Shown: positions 29,069-38,148 of the stretch, piece by piece | Numbering within the stretch: the stretch's first letter is position 1 | How the letters are laid out: each line of letters begins with the position of its first letter | Source: Rhodovulum robiginosum | GTDB lineage: Bacteria; Pseudomonadota; Alphaproteobacteria; Rhodobacterales; Rhodobacteraceae | Direction of reading: 5' to 3' | NCBI RefSeq assembly: GCF_003944755.1 | Contig: NZ_RWGU01000046.1 | Coordinates: 62,001-126,000, forward strand | Length of the DNA stretch: 64,000 nt | The notes under the pieces: model-generated | Seen by the model: the letters and a program-made list of their open reading frames with translations, nothing else | Told to the model about the DNA's origin: nothing | Database searches by the model: none | Program-made: the position numbers and the translations under genes

Positions 29069-29998
29069 TCAGGCGTAGGTCCGCTCTTCGATAGGGGTCG
29101 TTTCGATCATGCGATTCAGGGTGGCCAGCATCGCCTCTTCGGCGCGGTTCATCCTGGCCTGCGGGTTCCAGACGACATGCACGTCGATGGCCGGGCGCCG
29201 GTCATAGGGCGGCAGGGCCCAAAGCAGCCCGTCCTCGACGTCGCGGCGCACCACGTGCACCGGCAGCGGCCCGACGCCCAGGCCGGCGATGATCATGCGC
29301 CGGACCTCTTCGAGATGGCTCGACTGGCCGACGATCCGCTCGCCCAGCTCGGCCTCGGCGCGCATCAGCGTGACCGGGCGCAGCACGTCATGCAGCCTGT
29401 CGGTCTCGAAACTCACCGTCGGCAGGCCGGCAAGATCCTTTTGCTGCACATCCGCGCGCCCGAACAGCGCATGGGGCGGGCCGCAATAAAGGCCGAAGAA
29501 CTCGCGATAGATGCGGCGGTATTCCAGCCGGGGGTTACGGTTGCGCACGAGGCAGATCGCCAGCGTCGCCGCCTTGGCGGTGACGGCGGCCAGCGCATCG
29601 CGGCTGGCCATGACGTCGATCGACAGCGTGGCCCGGGGATGTCGGGCGTGGAACTCGGCCAGGGCGGCGTCGAAGAGCGGACAGACAACGTGGCTGGCCA
29701 CGGCGATCTTGACGCGGCCCTGCACCTCGTCGGCGACCTCGCGCATCAGGGTCGACAGCCGCAGGATCGAGCCCTGGATATCGACCGCCTCGCGGTACAG
29801 CAACTCGCCCGCCTCGGTCAGGTGGAAATGGCCCGGCCGGCGTTCGACCAGGCGCTTGTCCAGCCGCTCTTCCAGACGTTTCAGCGCGGCCGAAACGGTG
29901 GGTTGCTTGAGCCGCAGTTTCTCGGCGGCGGCGGTGACCGACCCCGATTCCGCCAACACGACGAAGGTACGCAGCAGGTTCCAGTCGAGTTCGCGCAT
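29069..29998 (-). CDS. LysR-family regulator, divergent to the polyamine operon
   Basis: About 309 residues. The N-terminal winged helix reads LLRTFVVLAESGSVTAAAEK, then LRLKQPTVSAALKRLEERL, within residues 6-45, followed by a substrate-binding domain. I used MRELDWNLL at 29998; an upstream ATG at 30043 is also possible. The next gene, the first permease, is divergent with only 133 bases between starts, the usual geometry for a LysR protein controlling its neighbour. The effector is unknown; a polyamine or a catabolic intermediate of the operon would fit. Confidence 0.88.
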   Translation of the reverse strand: MRELDWNLLRTFVVLAESGSVTAAAEKLRLKQPTVSAALKRLEERLDKRLVERRPGHFHLTEAGELLYREAVDIQGSILRLSTLMREVADEVQGRVKIAVASHVVCPLFDAALAEFHARHPRATLSIDVMASRDALAAVTAKAATLAICLVRNRNPRLEYRRIYREFFGLYCGPPHALFGRADVQQKDLAGLPTVSFETDRLHDVLRPVTLMRAEAELGERIVGQSSHLEEVRRMIIAGLGVGPLPVHVVRRDVEDGLLWALPPYDRRPAIDVHVVWNPQARMNRAEEAMLATLNRMIETTPIEERTYA

Positions 29999-30131
29999 CA
30001 GCCGGTCGGGGGCGTCGGGCGAAGGGTTGAGTATAGGTTTCATCTATAGCAGAAATTCCAATTATCTATTTGATCTATGTGTGGCATCCCGCCACGCTTC
30101 GTTCAACACCTCCTTGAACACGCAGGCTGGA

Positions 30132-30998
30132 ATGTCCGTCGAAACCCGCGAAGCGCGACAGCCATGGATCTTGCTATCCCCCGCGCTCGGCGCGGTCGCG
30201 CTGCTGCTCTTCGTGCCGCTGGTTTTCATCGCGGTCTATTCGTTCTGGCTGCGCACGGCCACCGGGGCCGACCAGGTGGGGTTTTTCCTGGACAACTGGG
30301 CCGAGGCGCTGACTGACGAGTTTTACCGCGACATTCTGCTGAACACGCTCAAGATCGCCGCAATCACCACGCTGGTATGCGCGCTGATGGGGTATCCTGC
30401 GGCGTATTTCATCGCGCGGTCGAAGGGCAACAAGGCGGTGTTGCTGCTGCTTTTGATGCTGCCCTTCTGGATCAGCTACATCATCCGCACGATGAGCTGG
30501 ATCAACATCCTCGGCGTCTCGGGGGCGGTGAACTGGCTGCTGACCGGCCTCGGGATCGTCTCCGAGCCGGTCCAGATGCTTTATAACGAGACCACGGTCA
30601 TCCTGGGGCTCGTGCATTTCCTGCTGCCCTTCATGGTGCTGAACGTGTTTGTCAGCCTCGACGGGATCGACACCACGCTGGAAGACGCCGCCAATTCGCT
30701 GGGCGCCACGAAATGGCAGGCGTTCCTGCAGGTCACGCTGCCCCTGTCGCTGCCGGGGCTGGCCGCGGGGGGGCTGCTGTGTTTCGTGCTGGGGGCGGGC
30801 ACCTATATCACGCCGCTGGTTCTGGGCGGACCCACCGACGCGATGTTCGCCAATCTCGTTTTCGAGGCGATCATCACCCAGCTCAACTGGCCGCTGGGCT
30901 CGGCGCTGTCGCTGATGCTGCTGGCTGTGCTTGGCGCGCTGGTGCTGATCTACAACCGCTACCTCGGCATGGCGCAGTTGATGAAGGGGCTGGGCTGA
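30132..30998 (+). CDS. Polyamine-type ABC transporter permease (PotB-like)
   Basis: A 288-residue inner-membrane permease with six helices. The binding-protein-dependent transport signature appears in the cytoplasmic loop as EDAANSLGATKWQAFLQVTL near 182-201 (EAA loop). It belongs to the PotB/PotH branch (spermidine/putrescine). I chose the ATG at 30132; the frame is open much further upstream across the LysR gene but is not coding there. It overlaps the next permease gene (TGATG). Confidence 0.9.
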   Translation: MSVETREARQPWILLSPALGAVALLLFVPLVFIAVYSFWLRTATGADQVGFFLDNWAEALTDEFYRDILLNTLKIAAITTLVCALMGYPAAYFIARSKGNKAVLLLLLMLPFWISYIIRTMSWINILGVSGAVNWLLTGLGIVSEPVQMLYNETTVILGLVHFLLPFMVLNVFVSLDGIDTTLEDAANSLGATKWQAFLQVTLPLSLPGLAAGGLLCFVLGAGTYITPLVLGGPTDAMFANLVFEAIITQLNWPLGSALSLMLLAVLGALVLIYNRYLGMAQLMKGLG

Positions 30999-31783
30999 TG
31001 GGCTGGACGCTGGTGCGGATATGGACGCTGCTGGTTTACAGCTTCATGTTCCTGCCGGTTGCAGTGGTCGTGCTGCTCAGTTTCAACGCCTCGCAGTTCG
31101 GCAGCTTTCCGATGACCGGGTTTTCGTTCCGCTGGTTCGTGGAACTGGCCCAGAACGAGGCGATCCTGAGGGCGTTCCGCACCTCGATCATCCTGGGGCT
31201 GATGACGGCGGCGATTTCGACCACGCTGGGCGTGCTGGCCAGCCTGGCCCTGGTCCGCTACCGGGTGCCGGGGGCGAACATGATCTCGACCCTTCTGATC
31301 GCGCCGATCCTGGTGCCCGAGGTGGTGCTGGCCGTCGCGCTGCTCTTGTTTCTCAACTTCCTCAACGTGAACAAGAGCTTCGCGCTGCTGTTGGCGGGCC
31401 ATGTCATCTTTACGCTGCCCTTCGTCATCCTCGTGGTGCAGGCGCGGCTCGTCTCGATCCGGCGCGACATCGAGGAGGCGGCGCTGAGCCTGGGCGCAAG
31501 CCCGCGGCAGACCTTTTTCGAGGTGACGCTGCCGCTGATGCTGCCGGCGGTGCTGGCCGGGGCGCTTTTCGCCTTCACGATCAGCTTCGACGACATCACC
31601 GGCACGCTGTTCTGGAAACCCGGCGGTGTGGAAACGGTGCCCACCCAGATCTTCGCCATGCTCAGAAATTCCATCAGCCCCGAGATCAACGCGCTGGGCA
31701 CTGTGATGATCCTCTTGACCGTGGGCCTGCCGCTTCTGGGCCTCGCCCTGGCCCGGGCGCTTTCGACAAGGCGCGGCGGATAG
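30998..31783 (+). CDS. Polyamine-type ABC transporter permease (PotC-like)
   Basis: A 261-residue second permease of the importer. It has six helices and the EAA loop EEAALSLGASPRQTFFEVTLPL near 154-175. The SFNASQFGSFPMTGFSFRWF region after helix 1 is typical of PotC/PotI. It starts inside the stop of the PotB-like gene and is followed 41 bases later by the binding-protein gene. Confidence 0.9.
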   Translation: MGWTLVRIWTLLVYSFMFLPVAVVVLLSFNASQFGSFPMTGFSFRWFVELAQNEAILRAFRTSIILGLMTAAISTTLGVLASLALVRYRVPGANMISTLLIAPILVPEVVLAVALLLFLNFLNVNKSFALLLAGHVIFTLPFVILVVQARLVSIRRDIEEAALSLGASPRQTFFEVTLPLMLPAVLAGALFAFTISFDDITGTLFWKPGGVETVPTQIFAMLRNSISPEINALGTVMILLTVGLPLLGLALARALSTRRGG

Positions 31784-31824
31784 AACCGCGCCACGCATAA
31801 GAGATATCCAACAAGGAGACCGAC

Positions 31825-32976
31825 ATGACGAGACATATGGACGACACAACACGCTACGAACGCCTGCGCGAGCGCTACCTCAACGGCGATCTCGACCGCC
31901 GCGGCTTTTTGGGGATGCTGGGCGCGGCGGGGCTGGCCTACGGCGTACAGACGCCGTTTGCCAAATACGCCCGTGCCGCAGCCGAGCAGGTGCGCTTTGA
32001 CGGCTGGGGCGGCGTGGTCAGCGAGGCATTCCGCGAATATGCCTTCGACCCCTATACCGCCAAGACCGGCGTCAACGTGGTCGACGGCACCTTCGGCGGG
32101 GCCGACGAATATCTCAGCCGCGTCAAGGCCAGCCAGCCCGGCGAGTACAACATCGCGCACCTGTCGGGCGTGTTCGACTATGTGCGCTACCACAACCTGG
32201 AGCTGTCCAGCGAGTTGAACGAGGCCAATATCCCCAACCTCGAAAACGTCATCACCGCGCTGGTCGATGTCTTGCGCAAACCCACGGGCGGGTCGCTCTC
32301 GGCGGTGCCCTACGATTACGGCACCACCGGGCTGGCCTATAACCGCAAGCATATCTCCGACGAGGAGATGAAGGAAAAAGGCGCCAAGCTGATGATCGAT
32401 CCGGCCTACGAGGGCAAGATCGGCGGCTGGGGCGAGTGGAAGACGCGCATCTGGTACGCCGCGCTGCAGACCGATCAGGACCCCAACGCGGTTGCCGATA
32501 TCGACGCCGTCTGGGACGCCGTGCGCACCCATCGGGACCTGGCGCTGAAATACTGGTCGTCGGGGGCCGAGCTGATGAGCCTGCTGGCCGAGGAAGAGAT
32601 CTACGTCACCGAGGCGTGGTCGGGCCGGGTCAAGGCGTTGCAGGACCAGGGCCACGACATCGGCTATTACGACCCGCCGGGGGGCCTGGGCTGGCAGGAA
32701 TGCCTGTTCGTGCTGCGCGGCTCGCCGATGCCGGAATGCGAGGAGTTGCTGAACTTCATGCTGGCGCCCGAAACCGCCATCGCGGTGGCCGAGGGACAGA
32801 ACTATCCGCCGGCGCTGGACCCCAACAAGGTCGAGCTGACCGAGCAGGTCAAGGCGCTGCCGGCGTTCGACCCGACGGGCACGCTGGCCGGGCTCAACTT
32901 CTTCGACCCGCCTTACTGGAACAGCAAGGAGGCCGAGTGGTCCAAGACCTTCGGCCGCGTGCAAAAGGGCTATTGA
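31825..32976 (+). CDS. Periplasmic polyamine-type substrate-binding protein (Tat signal)
   Basis: A 383-residue extracellular solute-binding protein of the PotD/PotF-like group 1 family. The N-terminus carries a twin-arginine motif DRRGFLGMLGAAGLAYG (about 22-38), so it is probably exported folded by Tat and cleaved near 49. The mature part holds FDGWGGVVSEAF and DPPGGLGWQECLFVLRG segments. The 5' overhang is longer than normal for a Tat signal. A 10-bp hairpin sits between this gene and the ATPase gene and may keep its mRNA more abundant. Confidence 0.88.
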   Translation: MTRHMDDTTRYERLRERYLNGDLDRRGFLGMLGAAGLAYGVQTPFAKYARAAAEQVRFDGWGGVVSEAFREYAFDPYTAKTGVNVVDGTFGGADEYLSRVKASQPGEYNIAHLSGVFDYVRYHNLELSSELNEANIPNLENVITALVDVLRKPTGGSLSAVPYDYGTTGLAYNRKHISDEEMKEKGAKLMIDPAYEGKIGGWGEWKTRIWYAALQTDQDPNAVADIDAVWDAVRTHRDLALKYWSSGAELMSLLAEEEIYVTEAWSGRVKALQDQGHDIGYYDPPGGLGWQECLFVLRGSPMPECEELLNFMLAPETAIAVAEGQNYPPALDPNKVELTEQVKALPAFDPTGTLAGLNFFDPPYWNSKEAEWSKTFGRVQKGY

Positions 32977-32984
32977 TGCCAGAC

Positions 32985-33009
32985 GCCCCCGCCGGTTTGC
33001 GGCGGGGGC
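32985..33009 (+). promoter_or_regulatory. Intercistronic hairpin after the binding-protein gene
   Basis: A perfect 10-bp G+C stem (32985-32994 with 33000-33009) with a 5-base loop starts 8 bases after the stop. No T-run follows. Such structures after binding-protein genes often protect the upstream mRNA or partly attenuate the downstream ATPase gene. Confidence 0.65.
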
Positions 33010-33030
33010 ACCCTTCTGAAAGGTCCGGCC

Positions 33031-34107
33031 ATGAGTTCCGTCATCCTGCGCGATATCGTCAAGCGCTTCGGCAGTTTCACCGCCGTCGAGAAAACATCGC
33101 TGGAAATTCCAGAGGGCGAGTTCGTGACCCTTCTCGGGCCGTCGGGCTGCGGAAAGACCACCACGCTGAGGATGATCGCGGGACTGCTGGACCCGACCGA
33201 GGGCGATATCGAGATCAAGGGCAAGCGGTTCAACGACATCCCGATCCACAAGCGCAATCTCGGGATCGTGTTTCAGAACTACGCGCTGTTTCCCCACAAG
33301 ACCGTGGCCGAGAACGTGGCCTTCGGGCTGAAATACCGCGACGTGCCGCGCGACGAGGCGGCGCGCCGGGTGGCCGAAGCGCTGGCGCTGGTGCAGCTTC
33401 CGGACGTGGGCGACCGCTACCCCAAGCAGCTTTCGGGTGGTCAGCAACAGCGGATCGCGCTGGCCCGCGCCATCGTCATCGAGCCCGACGTGCTGCTCCT
33501 GGACGAGCCGCTCTCGGCGCTCGACGCCAACCTGCGCGAGGATATGCGGGTGGAGCTCAAGCGCATCCAGGACCGGATCGGCGTGACCACCGTGTTCGTC
33601 ACCCATGACCAGTCAGAGGCGCTGGCCATGTCCGACCAGATCGTGGTGATGAGCGACGGCCGCGTGGAACAAGTCGGCCCGCCGCAAGAGGTTTACAACA
33701 CCCCCGCCTCGGAATTCGTGGCCCAGTTCCTCGGCGCGTCCAACATCCTGCCCGCCCGCTGCACGGCGCGGGCCAATGGCCATGTCGCGCTCGATTCCGA
33801 TGTTTTCGGCCAGATCGACGTCCCTGCTGAAAAGGCGCCGCTTGTGGTCGGCGAGGGCCCGGCCAAACTGGTCCTGCGGGCCGAAAAGCTTTTGCTGGCC
33901 GCGCTGGACACGCCCGCCAACGGCGAGATCGCCGTCGATGCCACGGTGGAAACCGTCGATTACCAGGGCCAGGCGGTGCGCTATTTCGTGCGCGCCGGCG
34001 ACGCCCAGTTGCAGGCGATCAACATGATCGACCAGCGTCCCTTCTCCGAAGGCGCCCAGGTGTCGCTGCGGCTGCGCCCGCAGGACTGTGCAGCCCTTCC
34101 CGCATGA
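33031..34107 (+). CDS. Polyamine-type ABC transporter ATPase (PotA-like)
   Basis: A 358-residue ATPase. Walker A is LGPSGCGKTTT near 36-46, the Q-loop FQNYALFPHKTV follows, the signature LSGGQQQRIALARAI lies near 136-150, Walker B is LLLDEPLSALD near 157 and the H-loop is VFVTHDQ. The C-terminal ~110 residues form a TOBE domain (LRAEKLLLAAL). It energises the two permeases encoded upstream. The aminotransferase gene begins 7 bases downstream. Confidence 0.92.
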   Translation: MSSVILRDIVKRFGSFTAVEKTSLEIPEGEFVTLLGPSGCGKTTTLRMIAGLLDPTEGDIEIKGKRFNDIPIHKRNLGIVFQNYALFPHKTVAENVAFGLKYRDVPRDEAARRVAEALALVQLPDVGDRYPKQLSGGQQQRIALARAIVIEPDVLLLDEPLSALDANLREDMRVELKRIQDRIGVTTVFVTHDQSEALAMSDQIVVMSDGRVEQVGPPQEVYNTPASEFVAQFLGASNILPARCTARANGHVALDSDVFGQIDVPAEKAPLVVGEGPAKLVLRAEKLLLAALDTPANGEIAVDATVETVDYQGQAVRYFVRAGDAQLQAINMIDQRPFSEGAQVSLRLRPQDCAALPA

Positions 34108-34114
34108 GGCCACG

Positions 34115-35470
34115 ATGATCGACCGCCCGCCCAGCCACCTGTTCTACCAGGGCCGCAACCGCAAGCCCGTTCTCGACCAGGCCCGCGGCGTTTACATGTG
34201 GGACGTCGACGGCAAGCGGTATCTCGACGGCTCGTCGGGGGCGATGGTGTGCAATATCGGGCATTCCAACCCGCATGTGCTGGCCGCGATGCGCGACCAG
34301 ATGGAGCGGGCGACCTTTGGCTATCGCCTCCATTTCGAGACCGAGGCCAGCGAGAAGCTGGCCGTGATGACCGCCGCCCGCACGCCCGAGGGGCTGAACA
34401 AGGTGTTCTTCGTTTCCGGCGGGTCCGAGGCGGTGGAAAGCGCGATGAAACTGGCGCGGCAATGGGCGGTGGCCACCGGGCAGGGGCAGCGGTGGAAGGT
34501 GATCTCGCGCACGCCGTCCTATCACGGCTGTACGCTTGGGGCGCTGGCGATCACCGGCTACGCGCCGCTGACCGCGCCTTTCGACCCGATGATGCGGCCC
34601 ATGCCGAAAATCCCCGCGCCGCGCGCCTATCTCGACGGGCTTGACCCGGGCGACCCGCTGACGGGCCTGCATTACGCCGACATGCTGGAGGACTGCATCC
34701 TGCAAGAGGGCCCCGAGACGATCCTGGCCTTCATGGTCGAGCCCGTCGGCGGCGCGTCGACCGGCGCGCTGGTGCCGCCCGCGGGCTATTTGGAACGGGT
34801 GCGCGAGATCTGCGACACCTATGGCATCCTGATGATCGCCGACGAGGTGATGACCGGGGTGGGGCGCACCGGCCGCTTTCTGGCGACCGAGCATTGGGGC
34901 GTGGTGCCCGACCTGATCGTGATGTCGAAGGGCTATGCCGCCGGCTACGTACCGCTGGGCGCGATGGTGGCCCATGACCGGCTGGTCGACCCGGTGCTCG
35001 ACGAGGGCGGGTTCCAGCACGGGTTCACCTATGCGGGCAACCCGCTGTCCTGCGCGGCCGGCGTCGCGGTTCTGGAAGTGGTCGAGCGGCAGGGCCTTTG
35101 CGCCAATGCCGATGCGATGGGCGACGTGCTCAAGGCCCGGCTCGAGGGCTTGATGGCGCGGTACCCGGTGATCGGCGACGTGCGCGGAAAGGGGCTGCTG
35201 CTTGCCTTCGAATTCGTTGCCGACCGCCACGGCATGAGACCGCTGCCGCGCGAGATGGCGGCCTATGACCGTTTCGTGCAGATCGCCTACGGCAACGGGC
35301 TGATCGTCTATTCGCGCCGCACGCGCGGCGGGATCGAGGGCGACCACATTCTCGTCTGCCCGCCGCTGATCGTGACCGAGGCCCATATTGACGAAATCAT
35401 CGAAAAGCTGGACTTGTCGCTCGGCCAGTTCGTGGCCGAGATAGAACCGGCGCTGGCCGTGGGGGCGTGA
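34115..35470 (+). CDS. Class III PLP aminotransferase
   Basis: A 451-residue omega-aminotransferase. PLP-binding parts are FVSGGSEAVESAMKLARQW near 99-117, DEVMTGVGRTGRF near 244-256 and MSKGYAAGYVPLGAM near 271-285 (Schiff-base Lys). Class III enzymes remove terminal amino groups of putrescine, GABA, beta-alanine and similar compounds. Its place after a polyamine-type importer suggests it acts on the imported amine. I chose the ATG at 34115, next to a gaggccacg site; the longer in-frame start overlaps the ATPase gene. Confidence 0.9.
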   Translation: MIDRPPSHLFYQGRNRKPVLDQARGVYMWDVDGKRYLDGSSGAMVCNIGHSNPHVLAAMRDQMERATFGYRLHFETEASEKLAVMTAARTPEGLNKVFFVSGGSEAVESAMKLARQWAVATGQGQRWKVISRTPSYHGCTLGALAITGYAPLTAPFDPMMRPMPKIPAPRAYLDGLDPGDPLTGLHYADMLEDCILQEGPETILAFMVEPVGGASTGALVPPAGYLERVREICDTYGILMIADEVMTGVGRTGRFLATEHWGVVPDLIVMSKGYAAGYVPLGAMVAHDRLVDPVLDEGGFQHGFTYAGNPLSCAAGVAVLEVVERQGLCANADAMGDVLKARLEGLMARYPVIGDVRGKGLLLAFEFVADRHGMRPLPREMAAYDRFVQIAYGNGLIVYSRRTRGGIEGDHILVCPPLIVTEAHIDEIIEKLDLSLGQFVAEIEPALAVGA

Positions 35471-35479
35471 GGGCAAACC

Positions 35480-36406
35480 ATGTCGAAGATCATAATCACC
35501 TGCGCGCTGACGGGCTCGATCCACACGCCCTCGATGTCGCCCTACCTGCCGGTGAGTGCCGGCGAGATCGTCGAACACGGTCTCGCGGCGGCCGAGGCGG
35601 GCGCTGCGATCCTGCACCTGCACGCGCGCGACCCCGAGACCGGCCGGCCCTCGCCCGACCCGGCCCATTTCCGCGCCTTCCTGCCGCGGTTGAAACAAGG
35701 CTGCGACGCGGTGCTGAACATTTCGACCGGGGGCAATGCGACCATGACCCTCGAACAGCGGCTGGCCGCACCGCTGGAGGCCGAGCCCGAGATGTGCTCG
35801 CTCAACATGGGCACGATGAATTTCGCGCTTTATCCGATGGCCGAACGGCGCAACGAGTGGAAGCACGACTGGGAAAAGCCGTTCCTCGAAGGCTCGAACG
35901 ATCTGGTTTTCAAGAACACGCCGCTGGATATCGCTACCGTGCTGGACAAGTTGGGCCGCGCGCGCGGCGCGCGGTTCGAGTTCGAGTGCTACGATATGAG
36001 CCATCTCTACATGCTGGCCCATTTCGCCGAGCGCGGCGCGGTCGAGCCGCCGTTTTTCATCCAGTTCGTCTTTGGCGTGTTGGGGGGGATGGGGGCCGAC
36101 CCCGAGAACCTGACCCACATGGTGCGCATCGCCGACAAGCTGTTCGGCGACGGCTACATGTTCTCGGTGCTGGCCGCCGGGCGCCAGCAGATGCCGATGG
36201 CCGCGCAATCGGCCGGGATGGGCGGGCATGTGCGCGTCGGGCTGGAAGACAGCCTGATGATCGCCCGCGGAGAACTGGCACAAAGCAACGCCCAGCAGGT
36301 CGAAAAGGTGCGCGGCATCGTCGAGGCGCTGGGCCGCGAGGTGGCCACGCCCGCCGAGGCGCGCGCGATGCTGGGCCTGAAAGGCGCGGACAGGACAGCG
36401 ATCTGA
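35480..36406 (+). CDS. Beta-keto acid cleavage enzyme (BKACE, DUF849)
   Basis: A 308-residue TIM-barrel enzyme. It shows the BKACE motifs: CALTGSIHTPSMSPYLPVS (8-26), LHLHARDPETGRPSPDP (about 45-61, His-x-His metal site) and NISTGGNATMT near 80. The C-terminal GGHVRVGLEDSL region is also typical. The family cleaves a beta-keto acid with acetyl-CoA to acetoacetate and an acyl-CoA, as in lysine fermentation (Kce) and carnitine breakdown. Downstream of an aminotransferase, it would cleave the oxo acid that enzyme makes; the true substrate is not deducible from sequence. Confidence 0.88.
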   Translation: MSKIIITCALTGSIHTPSMSPYLPVSAGEIVEHGLAAAEAGAAILHLHARDPETGRPSPDPAHFRAFLPRLKQGCDAVLNISTGGNATMTLEQRLAAPLEAEPEMCSLNMGTMNFALYPMAERRNEWKHDWEKPFLEGSNDLVFKNTPLDIATVLDKLGRARGARFEFECYDMSHLYMLAHFAERGAVEPPFFIQFVFGVLGGMGADPENLTHMVRIADKLFGDGYMFSVLAAGRQQMPMAAQSAGMGGHVRVGLEDSLMIARGELAQSNAQQVEKVRGIVEALGREVATPAEARAMLGLKGADRTAI

Positions 36407-36409
36407 GCG

Positions 36410-36892
36410 ATGGGCGAGACGATTATCCGCCCGGCGACCGAGGCCGACATCGACATGCTGGACGCGGGCCTGAGGCGCCTGTCGGAAGGGATGGGCGACA
36501 GCCACCGCGCCAGTGTCGCGGATTTGCGCCGGGCGGGTTTCGGCCCCCGGCCGTCCTTCCGGGCGCTCCTGGCCGAGGTCGACGGGGCGCTTGGCGGCCT
36601 CGCGCTGTTCTCGCCGGTGTTCTCGACGATGCGCGGGGCGGCGGGGCTATATGTCTCTGATCTGTGGGTCGCGGAGGCGGGCCGGGGGCAGGGGCTGGGC
36701 CGGCGCCTGCTGGCCCGCGCCGCGGGCGAGGCCGAAACGTTATGGGGCGCGCGTTTTCTGCGGCTGGTCGTCTACGACGACAACCCGGCCGCGCAGCGCT
36801 TTTATCGCCGACTGGGCCTGAGCGCGGACCGGCGCGAGATCCTGATGACACTGGACGAGGACGGGCTCGACGCCCTGGAAGGACGCATATGA
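36410..36892 (+). CDS. GNAT-family N-acetyltransferase
   Basis: A 160-residue acetyltransferase of the GNAT fold. It has the acetyl-CoA loop GRGQGLGRRLLARAA near 95-109 (R/Q-x-x-G-x-G/A), followed by LRLVVYDDNPAAQRFYRRLG. The ATGA overlap with the next gene couples it to the acetylpolyamine amidohydrolase. A spermidine/diamine acetyltransferase role fits the context but is an inference. Confidence 0.85.
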   Translation: MGETIIRPATEADIDMLDAGLRRLSEGMGDSHRASVADLRRAGFGPRPSFRALLAEVDGALGGLALFSPVFSTMRGAAGLYVSDLWVAEAGRGQGLGRRLLARAAGEAETLWGARFLRLVVYDDNPAAQRFYRRLGLSADRREILMTLDEDGLDALEGRI

Positions 36893-37920
36893 AGGCGGTT
36901 TTCGACGAGCGGCAATGGGGCCACGACCCAAAGCATTTCATGGCCAACGGCGCGCGGCTGGCGAACCCCGAACAACCCCGCCGCATCGAGGTGCTGAAAG
37001 CGGCGGCCGAGGCGGCCGGCTGTGGCTTCGAGGTGCCGCAGGACGCCGGGCTTGGCCCCATCGCGGCGCTGCACAGCGCCGAATACCTGACCTTCCTGCG
37101 TAACATCTACACCCGCTGGCGCCGGATCGAGGGCGCCGGTGAAGAGGTGATCCCGAACATCCACCCGGCCAATCGCAGCGACAGCTATCCGAAATCGGCC
37201 GTGGGCCAGGCGGGGTACCACCAGGCCGACACGGCCTGCCCGATCGCCGCGGGAACCTGGGAGGCCGCCTATTGGTCGGCGCAAAGCGCGATCGCCGGCG
37301 CCGACCTGATCGCGGGGCCCGAGCGGGCGGCCTACGCGCTGTCGCGCCCGCCGGGGCACCACGCGTTCGGCGACCTTGCGGGCGGGTTTTGCTTTCTCAA
37401 CAATTCCGGCATAGCGGCCGAGCGGCTGCGCGCGCGCGGGCTGCGCCCCGCGATCCTCGATATCGACGTGCATCACGGCAACGGCACCCAGGGCATCTTC
37501 TACGACCGGGACGATGTGCTGACCGTGTCGATCCATGCGGACCCGGCGCGGTTTTACCCCTTTTTCTGGGGCCATGCGCAGGAACGCGGCAGCGGGCGCG
37601 GGATGGGCTGTAACCTCAACCTGCCCCTGCCGCGCGGCACCGCGGACGACGACTATTTGCGCACGCTCGATACCGCGCTGGAGCGGATCGCGAATTTCGG
37701 CACCGACGCGCTGGTGGTTGCGCTTGGGCTTGACGCCTATGTTGGCGACCCGTTCAAGGGGCTCGCCGTCACCACGCCCGGCTTTGCCCGGATCGGCGCC
37801 GCGATCGCGGCGCTGGGCCTGCCGACGCTCTTCGTGCAGGAGGGCGGCTATATCTGCGATGGGCTGGGCGGCAATCTGACGGCCGTTCTGTCCGGATTTG
37901 AGGGCGCGCACCCATCCTGA
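36889..37920 (+). CDS. Acetylpolyamine amidohydrolase (class II HDAC-like)
   Basis: A 343-residue zinc hydrolase of the histone deacetylase superfamily. PPGHHAFGDLAGGFCFLNNS (about 157-176) holds the catalytic His-His, and LDIDVHHGNGTQ near 190-201 and LGLDAYVGDP near 280-289 carry the Asp-His-Asp zinc ligands. It resembles AphA enzymes that deacetylate polyamines. Its ATG lies inside the stop of the GNAT gene, so acetylation and deacetylation enzymes are co-translated. The family includes other amidases, so the substrate remains an inference. Confidence 0.88.
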   Translation: MKAVFDERQWGHDPKHFMANGARLANPEQPRRIEVLKAAAEAAGCGFEVPQDAGLGPIAALHSAEYLTFLRNIYTRWRRIEGAGEEVIPNIHPANRSDSYPKSAVGQAGYHQADTACPIAAGTWEAAYWSAQSAIAGADLIAGPERAAYALSRPPGHHAFGDLAGGFCFLNNSGIAAERLRARGLRPAILDIDVHHGNGTQGIFYDRDDVLTVSIHADPARFYPFFWGHAQERGSGRGMGCNLNLPLPRGTADDDYLRTLDTALERIANFGTDALVVALGLDAYVGDPFKGLAVTTPGFARIGAAIAALGLPTLFVQEGGYICDGLGGNLTAVLSGFEGAHPS

Positions 37921-38148
37921 CCCGGCGCCGTGGCCGACGCTCCGCGCTGCTGCCATGTATCGCCTCTTGCCATCGCGCACCGCCGCGAACTGTCGCGGAA
38001 AACGGGCCCGACACCCGACCGGGCATATAGTGTCGGTCCACGGAACATTCATTGACAACAAGATTACATCAGGCAATTCGTCCAAGCGCGTTGGACCTCC
38101 GCAAAAAAAAAGATATGCAACTCTGAAGTCTCAACACAGGTGCACTGC

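Noticed and set aside
29511-30131. In-frame upstream extension of the PotB-like permease
   Set aside because: It runs through the LysR gene on the other strand, and the start at 30132 gives a normal permease.
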